Shown here: one piece after another, positions 52,641 to 63,167 of the stretch
Position numbering within the stretch: the stretch's first letter is position 1
Layout: each line of letters begins with the position of its first letter
Assembly (NCBI GenBank): GCA_947452005.1
Contig: CANGBC010000005.1
Span: forward strand, 1-64,000
Reading direction: 5' to 3'
Length of the DNA: 64,000 bases
Source of the DNA: Beijerinckiaceae bacterium
GTDB lineage: Bacteria > Pseudomonadota > Alphaproteobacteria > Rhizobiales > Beijerinckiaceae
Notes under the pieces: model-generated
Told to the model about the DNA's origin: nothing
Database searches by the model: none
What the model saw: the letters and a program-made list of their open reading frames with translations, nothing else
Program-made: the position numbers and the translations under genes

Positions 52641-54140
52641 TCAGATCGTCTGGTTATAAGCACCCACTTCCGGGTTTTCGCGCATCACAGCATCGACGGC
52701 CTTGAACATGTCGCGCATGCGCTGCTCTGCCACCGGGCTCTCGACCACGACGACGAGTTCTGGCTTGTTCGAGGATGCACGCACCAGACCCCAAGTGCCA
52801 TCTTCCGCTGTCACGCGCACACCATTGACCGTGACCAGATCGCGGATCTTCTGACCCGCCACCATTTCACCCTTGGCATGCATATCCTGAAAACGCTTCA
52901 CGACGCGCTCGACCACCTGATATTTGATCTCGTCATCGCAATGGGGCGACATGGTCGGCGAGCCCCAGGTCTTGGGCAGGTCAGCATAAAGATCGGCCAT
53001 GGTCTTGGTCGGATTGCGATCAAGCATGTCGATCACCTGAATGGCGGTGACGATACCATCATCATAGCCGCGGCCCACAGGCGCGTTGAAGAAGAAGTGG
53101 CCCGACTTTTCAAAACCCGCCAGCGCTTTCAAATCGGTCACGCGGCGCTTGATATAGGAATGGCCCGTCTTCCAATAATCAGCCTTCACATTGCGTTCGA
53201 TCAGCACAGGATCTGTTGCAAAGAGCCCGGTTGATTTCACATCGACCACAAAAGTTGCGCCCGGATGGAGCGCGGAGAGATCACGCGCCAGCATGACGCC
53301 GATCTTGTCGGCAAAAATCTCGTCGCCATTATTGTCGACGACACCGCAACGGTCCCCATCGCCATCGAAACCAAGGCCGACATCCGCACCCACTTCCTTC
53401 ACCTTATGGGCAATAGCGTGCAGCATTTCCATGTCTTCTGGATTGGGGTTGTAGCGTGGGAAATTGTAATCAAGCTCAACATCGAGCGGCACAACTTCGC
53501 AGCCAAGCTTTTCGAGAATCTGCGGCGCAAAGGCACCCGCTGTGCCATTGCCGCAGGCGGCCACGACTTTCAGCTTGCGCTTGATCGGCGCGCGATTGGT
53601 GAGATCGGCAAAATAACGCGCCGGGAAATTATCGACGTAAACATAACCGCCGCCTGAGCGCGTGATGCCTTTGGCATTGAGCACAATGTCTGACAGACGA
53701 CCCATTTCATCCGGGCCAAATGTGACGGGGCGTTGCACGCCCATTTTCACGCCCGTCCAGCCATTGTCATTATGCGAGGCCGTGACCATCGCCACGCACG
53801 GCACATCCAGTTCGAATTGCGCGAAATAAGCCATGGGTGAAAGCGCCAGACCAATGTCATGCACTTTCACACCACCCGCCACGAGACCAGTGATCAAAGC
53901 ATGTTTGATCGAGCTTGAATAAGCGCGGTAATCGTGACCCGTCACCAGCTCGGGCTTGACACCCATTTCATGGATCAACGTAGCAAGGCCCAGGCCCAGC
54001 GCCTGAATGCCCATGAGGTTGATCTCTTTGCCAAACAACCAGCGCGCATCATATTCGCGAAAGCCTGTTGGCTTCACCAGCGGCACCGTTTCAAAAGCGT
54101 AAGTGTTGGGAGCCAAGGCGTGAGAGGGCTTGGGGAACAT
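52641..54140 (-). CDS. Phosphomannomutase/phosphoglucomutase
   Basis: A 499-residue alpha-D-phosphohexomutase supplying mannose 1-phosphate and glucose 1-phosphate for surface polysaccharides. The phosphoserine loop is TASHNDNGWTGVK, the magnesium loop GFDGDGDRCG, the sugar-binding loop lies near KSGHFFFNAPVG, and the C-terminal phosphate loop has RASSNKPELVVVVES. ATG 54140 is taken with GAGG ten bases upstream. A UDP-glucose dehydrogenase 5.4 kb away fits the same use. Confidence 0.92.
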   Translation of the reverse strand: MFPKPSHALAPNTYAFETVPLVKPTGFREYDARWLFGKEINLMGIQALGLGLATLIHEMGVKPELVTGHDYRAYSSSIKHALITGLVAGGVKVHDIGLALSPMAYFAQFELDVPCVAMVTASHNDNGWTGVKMGVQRPVTFGPDEMGRLSDIVLNAKGITRSGGGYVYVDNFPARYFADLTNRAPIKRKLKVVAACGNGTAGAFAPQILEKLGCEVVPLDVELDYNFPRYNPNPEDMEMLHAIAHKVKEVGADVGLGFDGDGDRCGVVDNNGDEIFADKIGVMLARDLSALHPGATFVVDVKSTGLFATDPVLIERNVKADYWKTGHSYIKRRVTDLKALAGFEKSGHFFFNAPVGRGYDDGIVTAIQVIDMLDRNPTKTMADLYADLPKTWGSPTMSPHCDDEIKYQVVERVVKRFQDMHAKGEMVAGQKIRDLVTVNGVRVTAEDGTWGLVRASSNKPELVVVVESPVAEQRMRDMFKAVDAVMRENPEVGAYNQTI

Positions 54141-54293
54141 GGAGCAGGCCTCAATTTCAATCCACCGGGACAGCCCGGCCACAGACAAGATAGGCCCGAA
54201 GACGTCAAAAGCGAGGCAGGTGTCGCCCGTTTCAGGCGCTCCCCTCGACCTGACACGGCCAACCCACCCTGTTTGGCTTACTCAAGGTTACGA

Positions 54294-57020
54294 TCAGGTT
54301 TCCAAAGCGCGGCGCTTCTTCAGCGCATAGAGCGCCTCCAGCGCATCGCGCGGGCTCATGTCATCGGGGTCGATGGCATCGAGCTCTGAGCGCAGATCAT
54401 CCTTGGCCGAGCCTGCCCCATGGCCAGCCTTTGCGGTCGCCTGCATGACAGAGGCAAAGAGCGGCAGGTCGTCCATCATCTTTTCGACCGGCGCCAAGCG
54501 CTCGCCCGCTTCCAGCTCGGCCAGCAGAGTGCGGGCGCGCTCGACCACCGCTGCGGGCAGCCCTGCGAGCTTGGCCACCTGAATGCCATAGGAGCGATCA
54601 GCCGCGCCCTGCACCACTTCATGCAGGAAGACGACATCGCCATTCCATTCGGTCACACGCACTGTCAGATTGACGAGGCGGGCGAGCTTTCCAGACAGTT
54701 TGGTCAGCTCATGAAAATGCGTGGCAAAAAGCGCGCGCGATTTGTTCGCCTCGTGCAAATGCTCAACCGTCGCCCAGGCAATCGACAGACCATCAAAGGT
54801 TGCCGTGCCGCGGCCGATCTCATCCAGGATCACCAGTGAACGCGGTGTTGCCTGATTGAGAATGGCGGCAGTCTCCACCATTTCGACCATGAAGGTTGAG
54901 CGGCCGCGCGCCAGATCATCCGCTGCGCCCACGCGCGAGAAGAGACGATCGACAATGCCCATGCGCGCTGCGCGCGCGGGCACATAAGCACCCATTTGCG
55001 CAAGCACGACGATCAAAGCGTTTTGGCGCAGATAGGTCGATTTACCAGCCATATTCGGGCCAGTGATCACCGCGATCTGTGCTGTTGCGCCCGCATTATC
55101 CGCCAATTGGCAATCATTGGCGACAAAGGCCTGACCACGCGTGCGAAGCGCTGCTTCCACCACCGGATGGCGCCCGCCCTCGATCTGGAAAGCCACACTT
55201 TCATCAATCGTCGGGCGCACCCAATCGCGCATCACAGCGATTTCGGCCAGCGAGCCCGCCACATCCAGTATGGCCAGCGCATCGGAGGCGGCTTTGAGTT
55301 CGTCGGTCGCAGCCAGCGCCGCGCCCGCCAGATCATCAAAAATGGCCAGCTCGAATGCCAGCGCGCGATCTGCAGCGGAGGCAATCTTGGCTTCGATTTC
55401 ATTGAGCTCTGTGGTCGAGAAGCGCATCGCATCGGCCATGGTCTGGCGATGGATGAAGGTCTCGTTGAAAGGCGCTTTGAGCAGCTTCTCGCCATGCACC
55501 TGCGGCACTTCGACGAAATAGCCCAGAAAATTATTATGCTTCACCTTAAGCTGTTTGGTCTCGGCCAAATCGCAATAGCGCGCCTGCATGGAGGCGATCA
55601 CCCGGCGGCTCTCATCGCGAAGCGCACGCGTCTCATCAAGCTGCGGCTCAAAGCCCGCGCGCACGAAACCACCATCGCGCTTGTTGAGCGGCAAATCCTC
55701 AGAAAGGGCTGCGGTAAAGCGGTTTTCGAGATCGCCTGGCAGGCGCGCCAGCGCGGCCATGGCATGAGCTATCTCATCTGGCAGAAGGTCAAGCGCTGAG
55801 AGAATGCGCGTGGTTTCCCGCGCAGCCAGCAGCGCGTCACGCAGGCAAGCGAGATCACGCGGGCCGCCACGCTGCATGGCCAGCCGCGACAAAGCGCGCG
55901 ACAGATCAGGCGCACTGCGCAAATTCTGGCGCAGTGTCATGCGCAAGGGCGCCCGCTCGACCAGAAAGGCCACCGCCTCTTGCCGACGCAAGATCATGGC
56001 AACGTCGGTGAGGGGTGCCGCCAGACGCTGCGCCATCAGGCGACCACCAGCCGCCGTGACCGTCACATCAATGGCTGCAAGCAACGAGCCCTCGCGCTGA
56101 CCATTCATCGTGCGCGTCAGTTCGAGATTGGCGCGGGTGGCCGCATCAATCTCCAGCGTGGCCCCGCGCTGCATGCGTTCAGGCCGGGCCAAGGGCGGGC
56201 GCACGCCGATCTGTGTGCGTTCAATATAAGCAATGGCAACAGCGGCTGCCGACACTTCGGTGCGCGTGAAAGCGCCAAACCCGTCAAGCGTGGTCACACC
56301 ATAATAATCGCAGATGCGCCGCTCGGCGCTCGCCTGCTCACCGCTTTCACGTGGCACAGGGCTCAGTGGCAGAGCGGTTTCTTGCGCAAGGCGCATAATT
56401 TCCGGCACATCGGCCAGAGCTGCGGGCACAACCAGTTCACGCGGCTCGAAACGCGCAATCTCGGCGGCCAATGTGGCGTCGGTGGCTTCGGTCACAGTGA
56501 AGGCACCGGTTGAAATATCCACCGCCGCCAAACCATAAAGCGCGCTATCGTCAGAATTCTTCTGCCGCGACAAAGCCAGCAGCAGATTGGCGCGGCCCGG
56601 ATCAAGCAGCCGCTCTTCGGTGATGGTGCCCGGCGTCACAAGGCGCACGACATCGCGTTTGACCACGGATTTTGCGCCACGCTTTCGGGCTTCCGCCGGA
56701 TCTTCCATCTGTTCGCAGACAGCAACCCGGTGGCCAAGGCCGATCAGGCGTTGCAGATAATCGTCGGCCCGGTCGATCGGCACGCCGCACATGGCGATGT
56801 CTTCACCCAGATGCTTGCCGCGCTTGGTCAGCACAATGCCCAGCGCCCGGCTGGCAATTTCCGCATCGCCGAAGAAGAGCTCGTAGAAATCGCCCATCCG
56901 GTAAAACAGCAGGGAATCCGGATTGGCGTTCTTCAGCTCGACATATTGGGCCATCATCGGCGTGACGCGGGTGGCGTCTCGCTCGGCGGCGGCGAAGGTG
57001 TCAGACAGGGCTTTGGACAT
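54294..57020 (-). CDS. mutS: DNA mismatch repair protein MutS
   Basis: MutS recognises mismatches and loads MutL. The 908-residue protein has the mismatch-binding start [20 protein letters not shown] with the FYE motif as DFYELFF, connector and lever domains, the ATPase with [13 protein letters not shown] (about 645), [18 protein letters not shown] and a C-terminal helix-turn-helix ([12 protein letters not shown]). Length is typical. Divergent from maeB. Confidence 0.97.
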   Translation of the reverse strand: MSKALSDTFAAAERDATRVTPMMAQYVELKNANPDSLLFYRMGDFYELFFGDAEIASRALGIVLTKRGKHLGEDIAMCGVPIDRADDYLQRLIGLGHRVAVCEQMEDPAEARKRGAKSVVKRDVVRLVTPGTITEERLLDPGRANLLLALSRQKNSDDSALYGLAAVDISTGAFTVTEATDATLAAEIARFEPRELVVPAALADVPEIMRLAQETALPLSPVPRESGEQASAERRICDYYGVTTLDGFGAFTRTEVSAAAVAIAYIERTQIGVRPPLARPERMQRGATLEIDAATRANLELTRTMNGQREGSLLAAIDVTVTAAGGRLMAQRLAAPLTDVAMILRRQEAVAFLVERAPLRMTLRQNLRSAPDLSRALSRLAMQRGGPRDLACLRDALLAARETTRILSALDLLPDEIAHAMAALARLPGDLENRFTAALSEDLPLNKRDGGFVRAGFEPQLDETRALRDESRRVIASMQARYCDLAETKQLKVKHNNFLGYFVEVPQVHGEKLLKAPFNETFIHRQTMADAMRFSTTELNEIEAKIASAADRALAFELAIFDDLAGAALAATDELKAASDALAILDVAGSLAEIAVMRDWVRPTIDESVAFQIEGGRHPVVEAALRTRGQAFVANDCQLADNAGATAQIAVITGPNMAGKSTYLRQNALIVVLAQMGAYVPARAARMGIVDRLFSRVGAADDLARGRSTFMVEMVETAAILNQATPRSLVILDEIGRGTATFDGLSIAWATVEHLHEANKSRALFATHFHELTKLSGKLARLVNLTVRVTEWNGDVVFLHEVVQGAADRSYGIQVAKLAGLPAAVVERARTLLAELEAGERLAPVEKMMDDLPLFASVMQATAKAGHGAGSAKDDLRSELDAIDPDDMSPRDALEALYALKKRRALET

Positions 57021-57235
57021 GGGCCAGACCCTAGCAGAGCCCCTTTTGGGGCGTGAGGCTGGCGGGCCACTTGTCCACGGCCATCAGCGGCCCCGTCATC
57101 TCCCCTTCATCCCTCTTTCATGGACGGTTTGGTAACCCTTGGCGGTCCAGTGTGGCCTTGGAAGCGGGGGCGCGGGCGTTTATGGTCGCTCCCTTAAGCG
57201 AAATGCACGAAAAACCCGAGACATTCGAGAGCGAC

Positions 57236-59518
57236 ATGACCGAGAAGCCCGTTCGCCCCAAGCGCCCCACCATCACGGACCAGGAGGCGCTCCAGTTCCA
57301 TTCCAAAGGCCGCCCGGGCAAGATCGAAATCGTCGCCACCAAGCCGATGGGCACCCAGCGCGATCTGTCGCTGGCCTATTCGCCCGGCGTCGCCGTGCCG
57401 GTGAAGGCCATCGCCGCCGATCCCTCGCTGGCTTACGACTACACGATCAAGGGCAATCTGGTCGCCGTCATCTCCAATGGCACCGCCATTCTGGGTCTGG
57501 GCAATCTGGGCGCGCTCGCCTCCAAGCCTGTGATGGAGGGCAAGGCCGTTCTCTTCAAGCGCTTTGCCGATATTGATTCCATCGATCTCGAAGTCGATGC
57601 GGAAGATCCCGATGACGTCATCAATGCGGTGCGCTATCTCGGCCCCTCGTTTGGCGGCATCAATCTCGAAGACATCAAGGCGCCCGAATGTTTCATCATC
57701 GAAGAGCGCCTGCGCGAATTGATGGACATTCCCGTCTTTCATGACGATCAGCATGGCACAGCCATCATCGCAGCCGCTGGCATGTTGAATGCGATCCAGC
57801 TGACGGGCCGCGACATCAAGAAGACAAAGCTTGTCTGCAACGGCGCAGGTGCGGCGGGCATTGCTTGCCTCGATCTCATCAAAGCCATGGGCTTTGCGCC
57901 GGAAAACGTGCTGCTCTGCGACACCAAGGGTGTCGTCTACAAGGGCCGCACCGAAGGCATGAACCAGTGGAAATCGGCGCATGCGATTGAAACAAAAAAG
58001 CGCACGCTCGAAGAAGCCATGGATGGTGCCGATATTTTCTTCGGCCTGTCAGTCAAGGGCGCGCTGACGCCCGAACTCGTCAAAAGCATGGCGCCCAATC
58101 CGATCATTTTCGCCATGGCCAATCCGGACCCGGAAATCACACCTGAAGAAGCCCATGCCGTGCGTGACGATGTGATCATCGCCACCGGACGCTCGGACTA
58201 TCCCAATCAGGTCAATAATGTTCTGGGCTTTCCCTACATCTTCCGTGGCGCACTCGATGTGCGCGCCACCACGATCAACATGGAAATGAAGATTGCCGCG
58301 GCCAAAGCGCTTGCCGAACTCGCGCAAGAAGATGTACCTGATGAAGTCGCCGCCGCCTACGAGGGCGCGCGTCCGCGCTTTGGTTCGGAATATATCATCC
58401 CCGTGCCGTTCGATCCGCGCCTGATCAGCGTGATCCCGGTTGCTGTTGCCAAGGCCGCCATGGAAACAGGCGTCGCGCGCAAGCCGATTGTCGATTTCAA
58501 AGCCTATGCCGCGCAGCTCTCCGCACGCCGTGACCCGGTGGCCGGCGCGCTCCAGCGCGTGATTGATCGCGTGCGCCGCTATCCCAAGCGTGTAGTCTTT
58601 GCTGAGGGTGAAGAAGAGCAGGTCATGCGTGCGGCTGTCTCCTTCGTCAATCAGGGACTGGGCACAGCTGTTCTGGTGGGCCGCGAAGATCGCATTCAGG
58701 AAGTGGCTGCTTTTGCGGGCGTTGATCTGGAAGACAAGGGCATTGAAATTGCCAATGCGCGCGTCTCCCATCGCAACAATGCCTATGCGCAATTCCTCTA
58801 TGAGCGTCTGCAGCGCAAGGGCTATTTGTTCCGCGATTGCGCACGCCTGATCAATCAGGATCGCAACCATTTCGCCGCCGCCATGGTGGCACTTGGTGAT
58901 GCCGATGCCATGGTGACAGGCGTCACGCGCAATTTCTCGATTGCGCTGGAAGAAGTGCGCCGCGTGATTGATCCCAAGCCCGGCCATCGCGTCATGGGCC
59001 TGTCGATGATTCTGGCGCGTGGTCGCCCGGTGCTGGTGGCGGATACCGCCATCACCGAAATGCCGACCGCTCAGGAGCTGGCGCAAATTGCGATTGAAGC
59101 GGCTGGCGTGTCACGTCGCTTGGGCTATGAGCCGCGCGTTGCCATGCTGGCTTTCTCGACCTTCGGCCATCCAGAAGGCGAGCGCTCGGAAAAGGTCATT
59201 GAGGCGGTCAAAATTCTCGACGCCATGCGCGTTGATTTTGAATATGACGGCGAAATGGCGGCCGATGTGGCGCTCAACAAGGAGCTAATGAGCACCTACC
59301 CCTTCTGCCGCCTGACCGACACGGCCAATGTGCTGATCATGCCTGCCTTCCACTCCGCCTCCATCTCGACAAAGATGCTGCAAGAGCTGGGCGGCGCCAC
59401 TGTCATCGGTCCGATGATTGTGGGCCTTAACAAGCCCGTGCAGATTGTGCCGCTGGGCGCCAAGGATTCCGACATCGTCAATATGGCAGCACTCGCCGCC
59501 TATAACGTCAACGGCTGA
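57236..59518 (+). CDS. maeB: NADP-dependent malic enzyme with phosphotransacetylase-like domain
   Basis: A 760-residue enzyme decarboxylating malate to pyruvate. The malic enzyme half (to about 430) has [25 protein letters not shown] and [14 protein letters not shown] (nucleotide-binding loop); the second half (about 450-760) matches phosphate acetyltransferases ([35 protein letters not shown]) and is thought to be regulatory. The ATG at 57236 gives the usual length; ATG 57203 is also possible. Divergent from mutS and 28 bases before ugd. Confidence 0.95.
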   Translation: MTEKPVRPKRPTITDQEALQFHSKGRPGKIEIVATKPMGTQRDLSLAYSPGVAVPVKAIAADPSLAYDYTIKGNLVAVISNGTAILGLGNLGALASKPVMEGKAVLFKRFADIDSIDLEVDAEDPDDVINAVRYLGPSFGGINLEDIKAPECFIIEERLRELMDIPVFHDDQHGTAIIAAAGMLNAIQLTGRDIKKTKLVCNGAGAAGIACLDLIKAMGFAPENVLLCDTKGVVYKGRTEGMNQWKSAHAIETKKRTLEEAMDGADIFFGLSVKGALTPELVKSMAPNPIIFAMANPDPEITPEEAHAVRDDVIIATGRSDYPNQVNNVLGFPYIFRGALDVRATTINMEMKIAAAKALAELAQEDVPDEVAAAYEGARPRFGSEYIIPVPFDPRLISVIPVAVAKAAMETGVARKPIVDFKAYAAQLSARRDPVAGALQRVIDRVRRYPKRVVFAEGEEEQVMRAAVSFVNQGLGTAVLVGREDRIQEVAAFAGVDLEDKGIEIANARVSHRNNAYAQFLYERLQRKGYLFRDCARLINQDRNHFAAAMVALGDADAMVTGVTRNFSIALEEVRRVIDPKPGHRVMGLSMILARGRPVLVADTAITEMPTAQELAQIAIEAAGVSRRLGYEPRVAMLAFSTFGHPEGERSEKVIEAVKILDAMRVDFEYDGEMAADVALNKELMSTYPFCRLTDTANVLIMPAFHSASISTKMLQELGGATVIGPMIVGLNKPVQIVPLGAKDSDIVNMAALAAYNVNG

Positions 59519-59546
59519 CACCAGCCGTTTCAAAAGAGGGTTTGCG

Positions 59547-60851
59547 ATGCGTATCGCCATGATCGGCTCAGGCTATGTGGGCCTGGTTTCGGGTGCATGC
59601 TTGGCCGATTTCGGCCATAACGTCATTTGCGTCGACAAGGACGAAAACCGCATTGCCATGCTGGAGCGTGGCGAGATTCCGATTTTCGAGCCGGGCCTTG
59701 AGGATCTCGTCGCCACCAATGTGAAGCAGAAACGTCTGTCCTTCACGCTGGATCTGGCCAAGGCTGTGGCGGGTGCGGATGCGATCTTCATTGCGGTCGG
59801 CACGCCTTCGCGCCGTGGCGATGGCCATGCGGATCTGTCTTATGTCTATAGCGCGGCGCAAGAGATTGCAGCGGCCATGACGGGCTATTGCGCGATTGTG
59901 ACGAAATCGACTGTGCCGGTTGGCACAGGCGACGAAGTCGAAAAGATCATTCGCGCGGCGCGGCCTGATCTCGACTTTGCGGTTGTCTCCAATCCGGAAT
60001 TTTTGCGTGAAGGCGCTGCCATTTCGGATTTCAAACGCCCCGACCGCATTGTGGTGGGGGCAGAGACCGAACGCGCGCGTGATGTGATGAGCGAGATCTA
60101 TCGCCCGCTCTATCTCAATCAGGCGCCGCTGCTGTTCACGGGTCGACGCACGTCTGAACTCATCAAATATGCCGCCAATGCGTTTCTGGCGACCAAGATC
60201 ACCTTCATCAATGAAATGGCGGATCTGTGCGAGAAGGTCGGCGCCAATGTGCAAGATGTTGCGCGCGGCATTGGCCTTGATAACCGCATCGGCTCAAAAT
60301 TTTTGCATGCGGGACCGGGCTATGGCGGCTCGTGCTTTCCCAAAGACACGCTGGCCCTTGTGCGCACAGCACAAGAAGCGGGTGCGCCCGTGCAGATTGT
60401 CGAAACAGTCGAGCGCGTCAACAAGGCGCGCAAAAAAGCCATGGCTGAGCGCATCATTGCGGCCTGCGGTGGTAGCGTGAAAGGCAAGAAGATCGGCCTG
60501 CTGGGTCTCGCTTTCAAACCCAACACCGATGACATGCGCGATGCGCCCTCCCTCGATATTGTCGAAGCCCTGCTGGCCGCGGGCGCCAAGGTTCATGCCT
60601 TTGATCCTGAAGCGATGGATCAGGCGCGGCCCATGATGCCGGGCATTGTGTTTGAAGAAGAGCCCTATGCCTGCGCTGAAAGCGCGGATGCTTTGGCCAT
60701 TGTCACCGAATGGGACGCCTTCCGCGCGCTGGATTTGAAGCGCGTGAAAGAGAGCATGAAAAACCCGGTGGTCGTCGATCTGCGCAATATTTATCGCCCT
60801 AGCGACATGGCCAAACACGGGTTTATCTATTCGAGCATTGGCCGGGTTTGA
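59547..60851 (+). CDS. UDP-glucose 6-dehydrogenase
   Basis: Makes UDP-glucuronate for exopolysaccharide or lipid A modification. The 434-residue protein has the NAD-binding MIGSGYVGLVSGACLADFGH, TKSTVPVGTGD (120-130), NPEFLREG (149-156) and the catalytic Cys263 in GYGGSCFPKDT, plus the C-terminal GLAFKPNTDDMRDAPS. ATG 59547 follows AGAGGG by six bases. It is the Ugd/RkpK type; symbol left open. Confidence 0.95.
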   Translation: MRIAMIGSGYVGLVSGACLADFGHNVICVDKDENRIAMLERGEIPIFEPGLEDLVATNVKQKRLSFTLDLAKAVAGADAIFIAVGTPSRRGDGHADLSYVYSAAQEIAAAMTGYCAIVTKSTVPVGTGDEVEKIIRAARPDLDFAVVSNPEFLREGAAISDFKRPDRIVVGAETERARDVMSEIYRPLYLNQAPLLFTGRRTSELIKYAANAFLATKITFINEMADLCEKVGANVQDVARGIGLDNRIGSKFLHAGPGYGGSCFPKDTLALVRTAQEAGAPVQIVETVERVNKARKKAMAERIIAACGGSVKGKKIGLLGLAFKPNTDDMRDAPSLDIVEALLAAGAKVHAFDPEAMDQARPMMPGIVFEEEPYACAESADALAIVTEWDAFRALDLKRVKESMKNPVVVDLRNIYRPSDMAKHGFIYSSIGRV

Positions 60852-60975
60852 CCTTCTCCCAGAGGGAGAAGGTGGCCGCGAATGCGGCCGGATGAGGGGT
60901 TACAAATAAAAAAGGTGAGGGCATAACCCCTCACCCCGCTCCTGCGGAGCGACCCTCTCCCTCTGGGAGAGGGTG
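60851..60975. repeat. Nested palindromic element between ugd and kup
   Basis: A 125-base near-symmetrical structure: outer hairpin ACCTTCTCCCAGAGGGAGA, then a GGCCGCGAATGCGGCC hairpin, an arm TGAGGGGTTA, an A-rich centre, the complementary arm TAACCCCTCA, then CGCTCCTGCGGAGCG and an outer hairpin ACCCTCTCCCTCTGGGAGAG. It fills the space between convergent genes and could terminate both. Confidence 0.7.
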
Positions 60976-60977
60976 AA

Positions 60978-62978
60978 TTACACCGTAACCTGCGCGCCCA
61001 ATTCCACGACTCGATCAGAGGGGATCGAGAAGAAGTCCGTCGCATTGGCGGCTTGGCGTGACAGCATGATGAAGAGACGATCCTGCCAGACCGGCATGCC
61101 GGAATTGGGGCTCTCTTTCAAGGAACGGCGCCCCAGGAAGAACGACGTCGTCATAATGTCGAATTTCAGCCCCGCCTTGCGCATCGTCGCCAAGGCAGCC
61201 GGCACGCGCGGGCTTTCCATGAAGCCGAAATGCAGCGTGACCTTGGTGAAATCCTCAGACAGCTTTTCAATCTCATAGCGCTTGTCGGCGCTCACACGCG
61301 GCGTCTGTTCTGTGTTCACGCTGACGATGAAGACGCGCTCATGCAGGACTTTGTTGTGCTTGAGATTATGCATGAGTGCGGAGGGCGCCACTTCCGCGTC
61401 CGAGGTCAGAAACACCGCTGTGCCCGACACGCGCGTCGGTTTGGATTTTTCCAGCATGCGGATGAGATCGCGCATGGGGATGGAATCGCGATGCGTCTTG
61501 GAGGTCAGGAAGCCCGAGCCGCGCAGCCACGTCCACATCATCAAGACAACCATGCTGCCCACCAGCACCGGCACCCAGCCGCCTTCAAACAGTTTGAGAA
61601 GGTTGGCTGAGAAGAACACGCTTTCGATCACGAAGAATGTGCCCATCGTCGCCAAGGCGCGCCAGACGGGCCATTTCCACAAACGCCAGAGCACGACGAA
61701 GGCCAGCATCGAGTCGACCACCATCGAGGCCGTCACCGCAATGCCATAGGCCGAAGCCAATGCGCTGGAGGATTTGAACATGGCCACCAGCAGCAGCACG
61801 CCAATCAAAAGCGTGCGGTTGACGCGCGGAATGAAGATCTGGCCTTCCTGCTTGTCCGACGTGTGGTGGATTTCCAGACGCGGCAGAAGACCCAGCTGAA
61901 TGGCTTGGCGCGCCAGCGAGAAAGCGCCGGTGATCGTGGCCTGGCTCGCAATAATGGTCGCAACCGTCGCCAGAATGACCAGCGGCAGCAGCGCCCAATC
62001 AGGCGCCATCAGGAAGAAGGGATTGTCCATCGCTTCCGGATTGGCCAGCAGCAGCGCACCCTGCCCGAGATAATTGATGATCAGGGCGGGCAGCACGAAG
62101 AACGACCAAGCCAGCTGAATTGGGCGGCGACCAAAATGGCCCATGTCGGCGTAGAGCGCTTCCGCACCCGTCACAGCCAGAAAGACGGAGCCCATCACAA
62201 CGAAGCTCAGCAGCCCGTGCGAGAACAGGAAGGTCAGGCCGTAGAGCGGATTGAACGCATACAGAATGCGCGGTGCATCGCCCAGATGCGACGCGCCCAT
62301 CGCCGCCAGCGACAGAAACCAGATGACCATGATGGGGCCAAAAAATTTCGCCACACTGCCCGTGCCATGGCTTTGCACCATGAACAAAGTGATCAGGATC
62401 ACGAAGGTGATGGGCAAAATATAATGGTCGAGCGCGGGGGCGACGAGTTTCAGGCCTTCAACGGCTGAGAGCACGGAAATGGCGGGCGTGATGATGGCAT
62501 CGCCCGTAAAGAGCGAAGCGCCCAAAATGCCCAAAAACAAAACGCCAATGGATTTGCGGCCAATGGCCGATTGCGCCAGCGCCATCAAAGCCAGCGTGCC
62601 GCCTTCGCCACGGTTGTCGGCGCGCATGACGAAGATGACATATTTGATGGTGACGATCAGAAACAAAGCCCAGATGAGCAGCGAGACCACGCCCAGCACA
62701 TTCTCATCATGCGAGCCCACACCTGCCGTATGGGCCAGCGATTCACGCAAGGCGTAAAGCGGGCTGGTGCCAATGTCGCCATAGACGACGCCGATGGAGC
62801 CCAGCGTCAGCGAGGCCAGGCTGCCGTGGCTGTGCCCATGATCATGCCCATGACCCTGCCCATGACCCTGCCCATGACCCTGCCCATGGTCGTGATGATC
62901 GTGGGACCCGTTCGCGCCGTGCGGCGCTGTGCCGGCTTCGGTATTGAGCAAGCTTTGGTCTGACGGGCCGTGGGGCAT
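60978..62978 (-). CDS. kup: Kup potassium uptake protein with His-rich N-terminus
   Basis: A 666-residue KUP/HAK potassium:proton symporter. The first membrane segment has the hallmark [20 protein letters not shown] (about 60-79); about 12 helices follow, then a C-terminal cytoplasmic domain (about 490-666) with [20 protein letters not shown] and [10 protein letters not shown]. Unusual is residues 20-52: 12 histidines in 33, in a Gly-Gln-Gly-His pattern coded by three exact 12-bp DNA repeats. This part is probably cytoplasmic and could bind metal or be an unstructured tether. Confidence 0.94.
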   Translation of the reverse strand: MPHGPSDQSLLNTEAGTAPHGANGSHDHHDHGQGHGQGHGQGHGHDHGHSHGSLASLTLGSIGVVYGDIGTSPLYALRESLAHTAGVGSHDENVLGVVSLLIWALFLIVTIKYVIFVMRADNRGEGGTLALMALAQSAIGRKSIGVLFLGILGASLFTGDAIITPAISVLSAVEGLKLVAPALDHYILPITFVILITLFMVQSHGTGSVAKFFGPIMVIWFLSLAAMGASHLGDAPRILYAFNPLYGLTFLFSHGLLSFVVMGSVFLAVTGAEALYADMGHFGRRPIQLAWSFFVLPALIINYLGQGALLLANPEAMDNPFFLMAPDWALLPLVILATVATIIASQATITGAFSLARQAIQLGLLPRLEIHHTSDKQEGQIFIPRVNRTLLIGVLLLVAMFKSSSALASAYGIAVTASMVVDSMLAFVVLWRLWKWPVWRALATMGTFFVIESVFFSANLLKLFEGGWVPVLVGSMVVLMMWTWLRGSGFLTSKTHRDSIPMRDLIRMLEKSKPTRVSGTAVFLTSDAEVAPSALMHNLKHNKVLHERVFIVSVNTEQTPRVSADKRYEIEKLSEDFTKVTLHFGFMESPRVPAALATMRKAGLKFDIMTTSFFLGRRSLKESPNSGMPVWQDRLFIMLSRQAANATDFFSIPSDRVVELGAQVTV
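62847..62882. repeat. Three exact 12-bp repeats inside kup
   Basis: CCCATGACCCTG occurs three times without change, followed by a partial fourth. Read on the minus strand it codes Gln-Gly-His-Gly, extending the histidine-rich N-terminus of Kup. The array may vary in copy number by slippage. Confidence 0.85.
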
Positions 62979-63167
62979 GAAATGCGTCCTTAGAGGCTAT
63001 TCCTCTGGTGGCCTGCCGTGCAGGCCCGCGGGCATATACTCCTTTCCGCAATGCGAGAGAAGAGGCAACGCCCGAGCCAGACAAAGATAATGGCTAGGCC
63101 GGCCTACAGGTTGCCAAAGTGGTCCCCCGGGCCCGAAGCGCTTGCCCGAAGCACCCGATTTTGAGAC

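Noticed and set aside
57236-59518. Malic enzyme-phosphotransacetylase fusion as a novel fusion
   Set aside because: This two-domain MaeB architecture is long known in proteobacteria.
62847-62882. Tandem repeats as a possible CRISPR or regulatory array
   Set aside because: The units are 12 bp, directly adjacent, in frame, and lie within the kup coding region.
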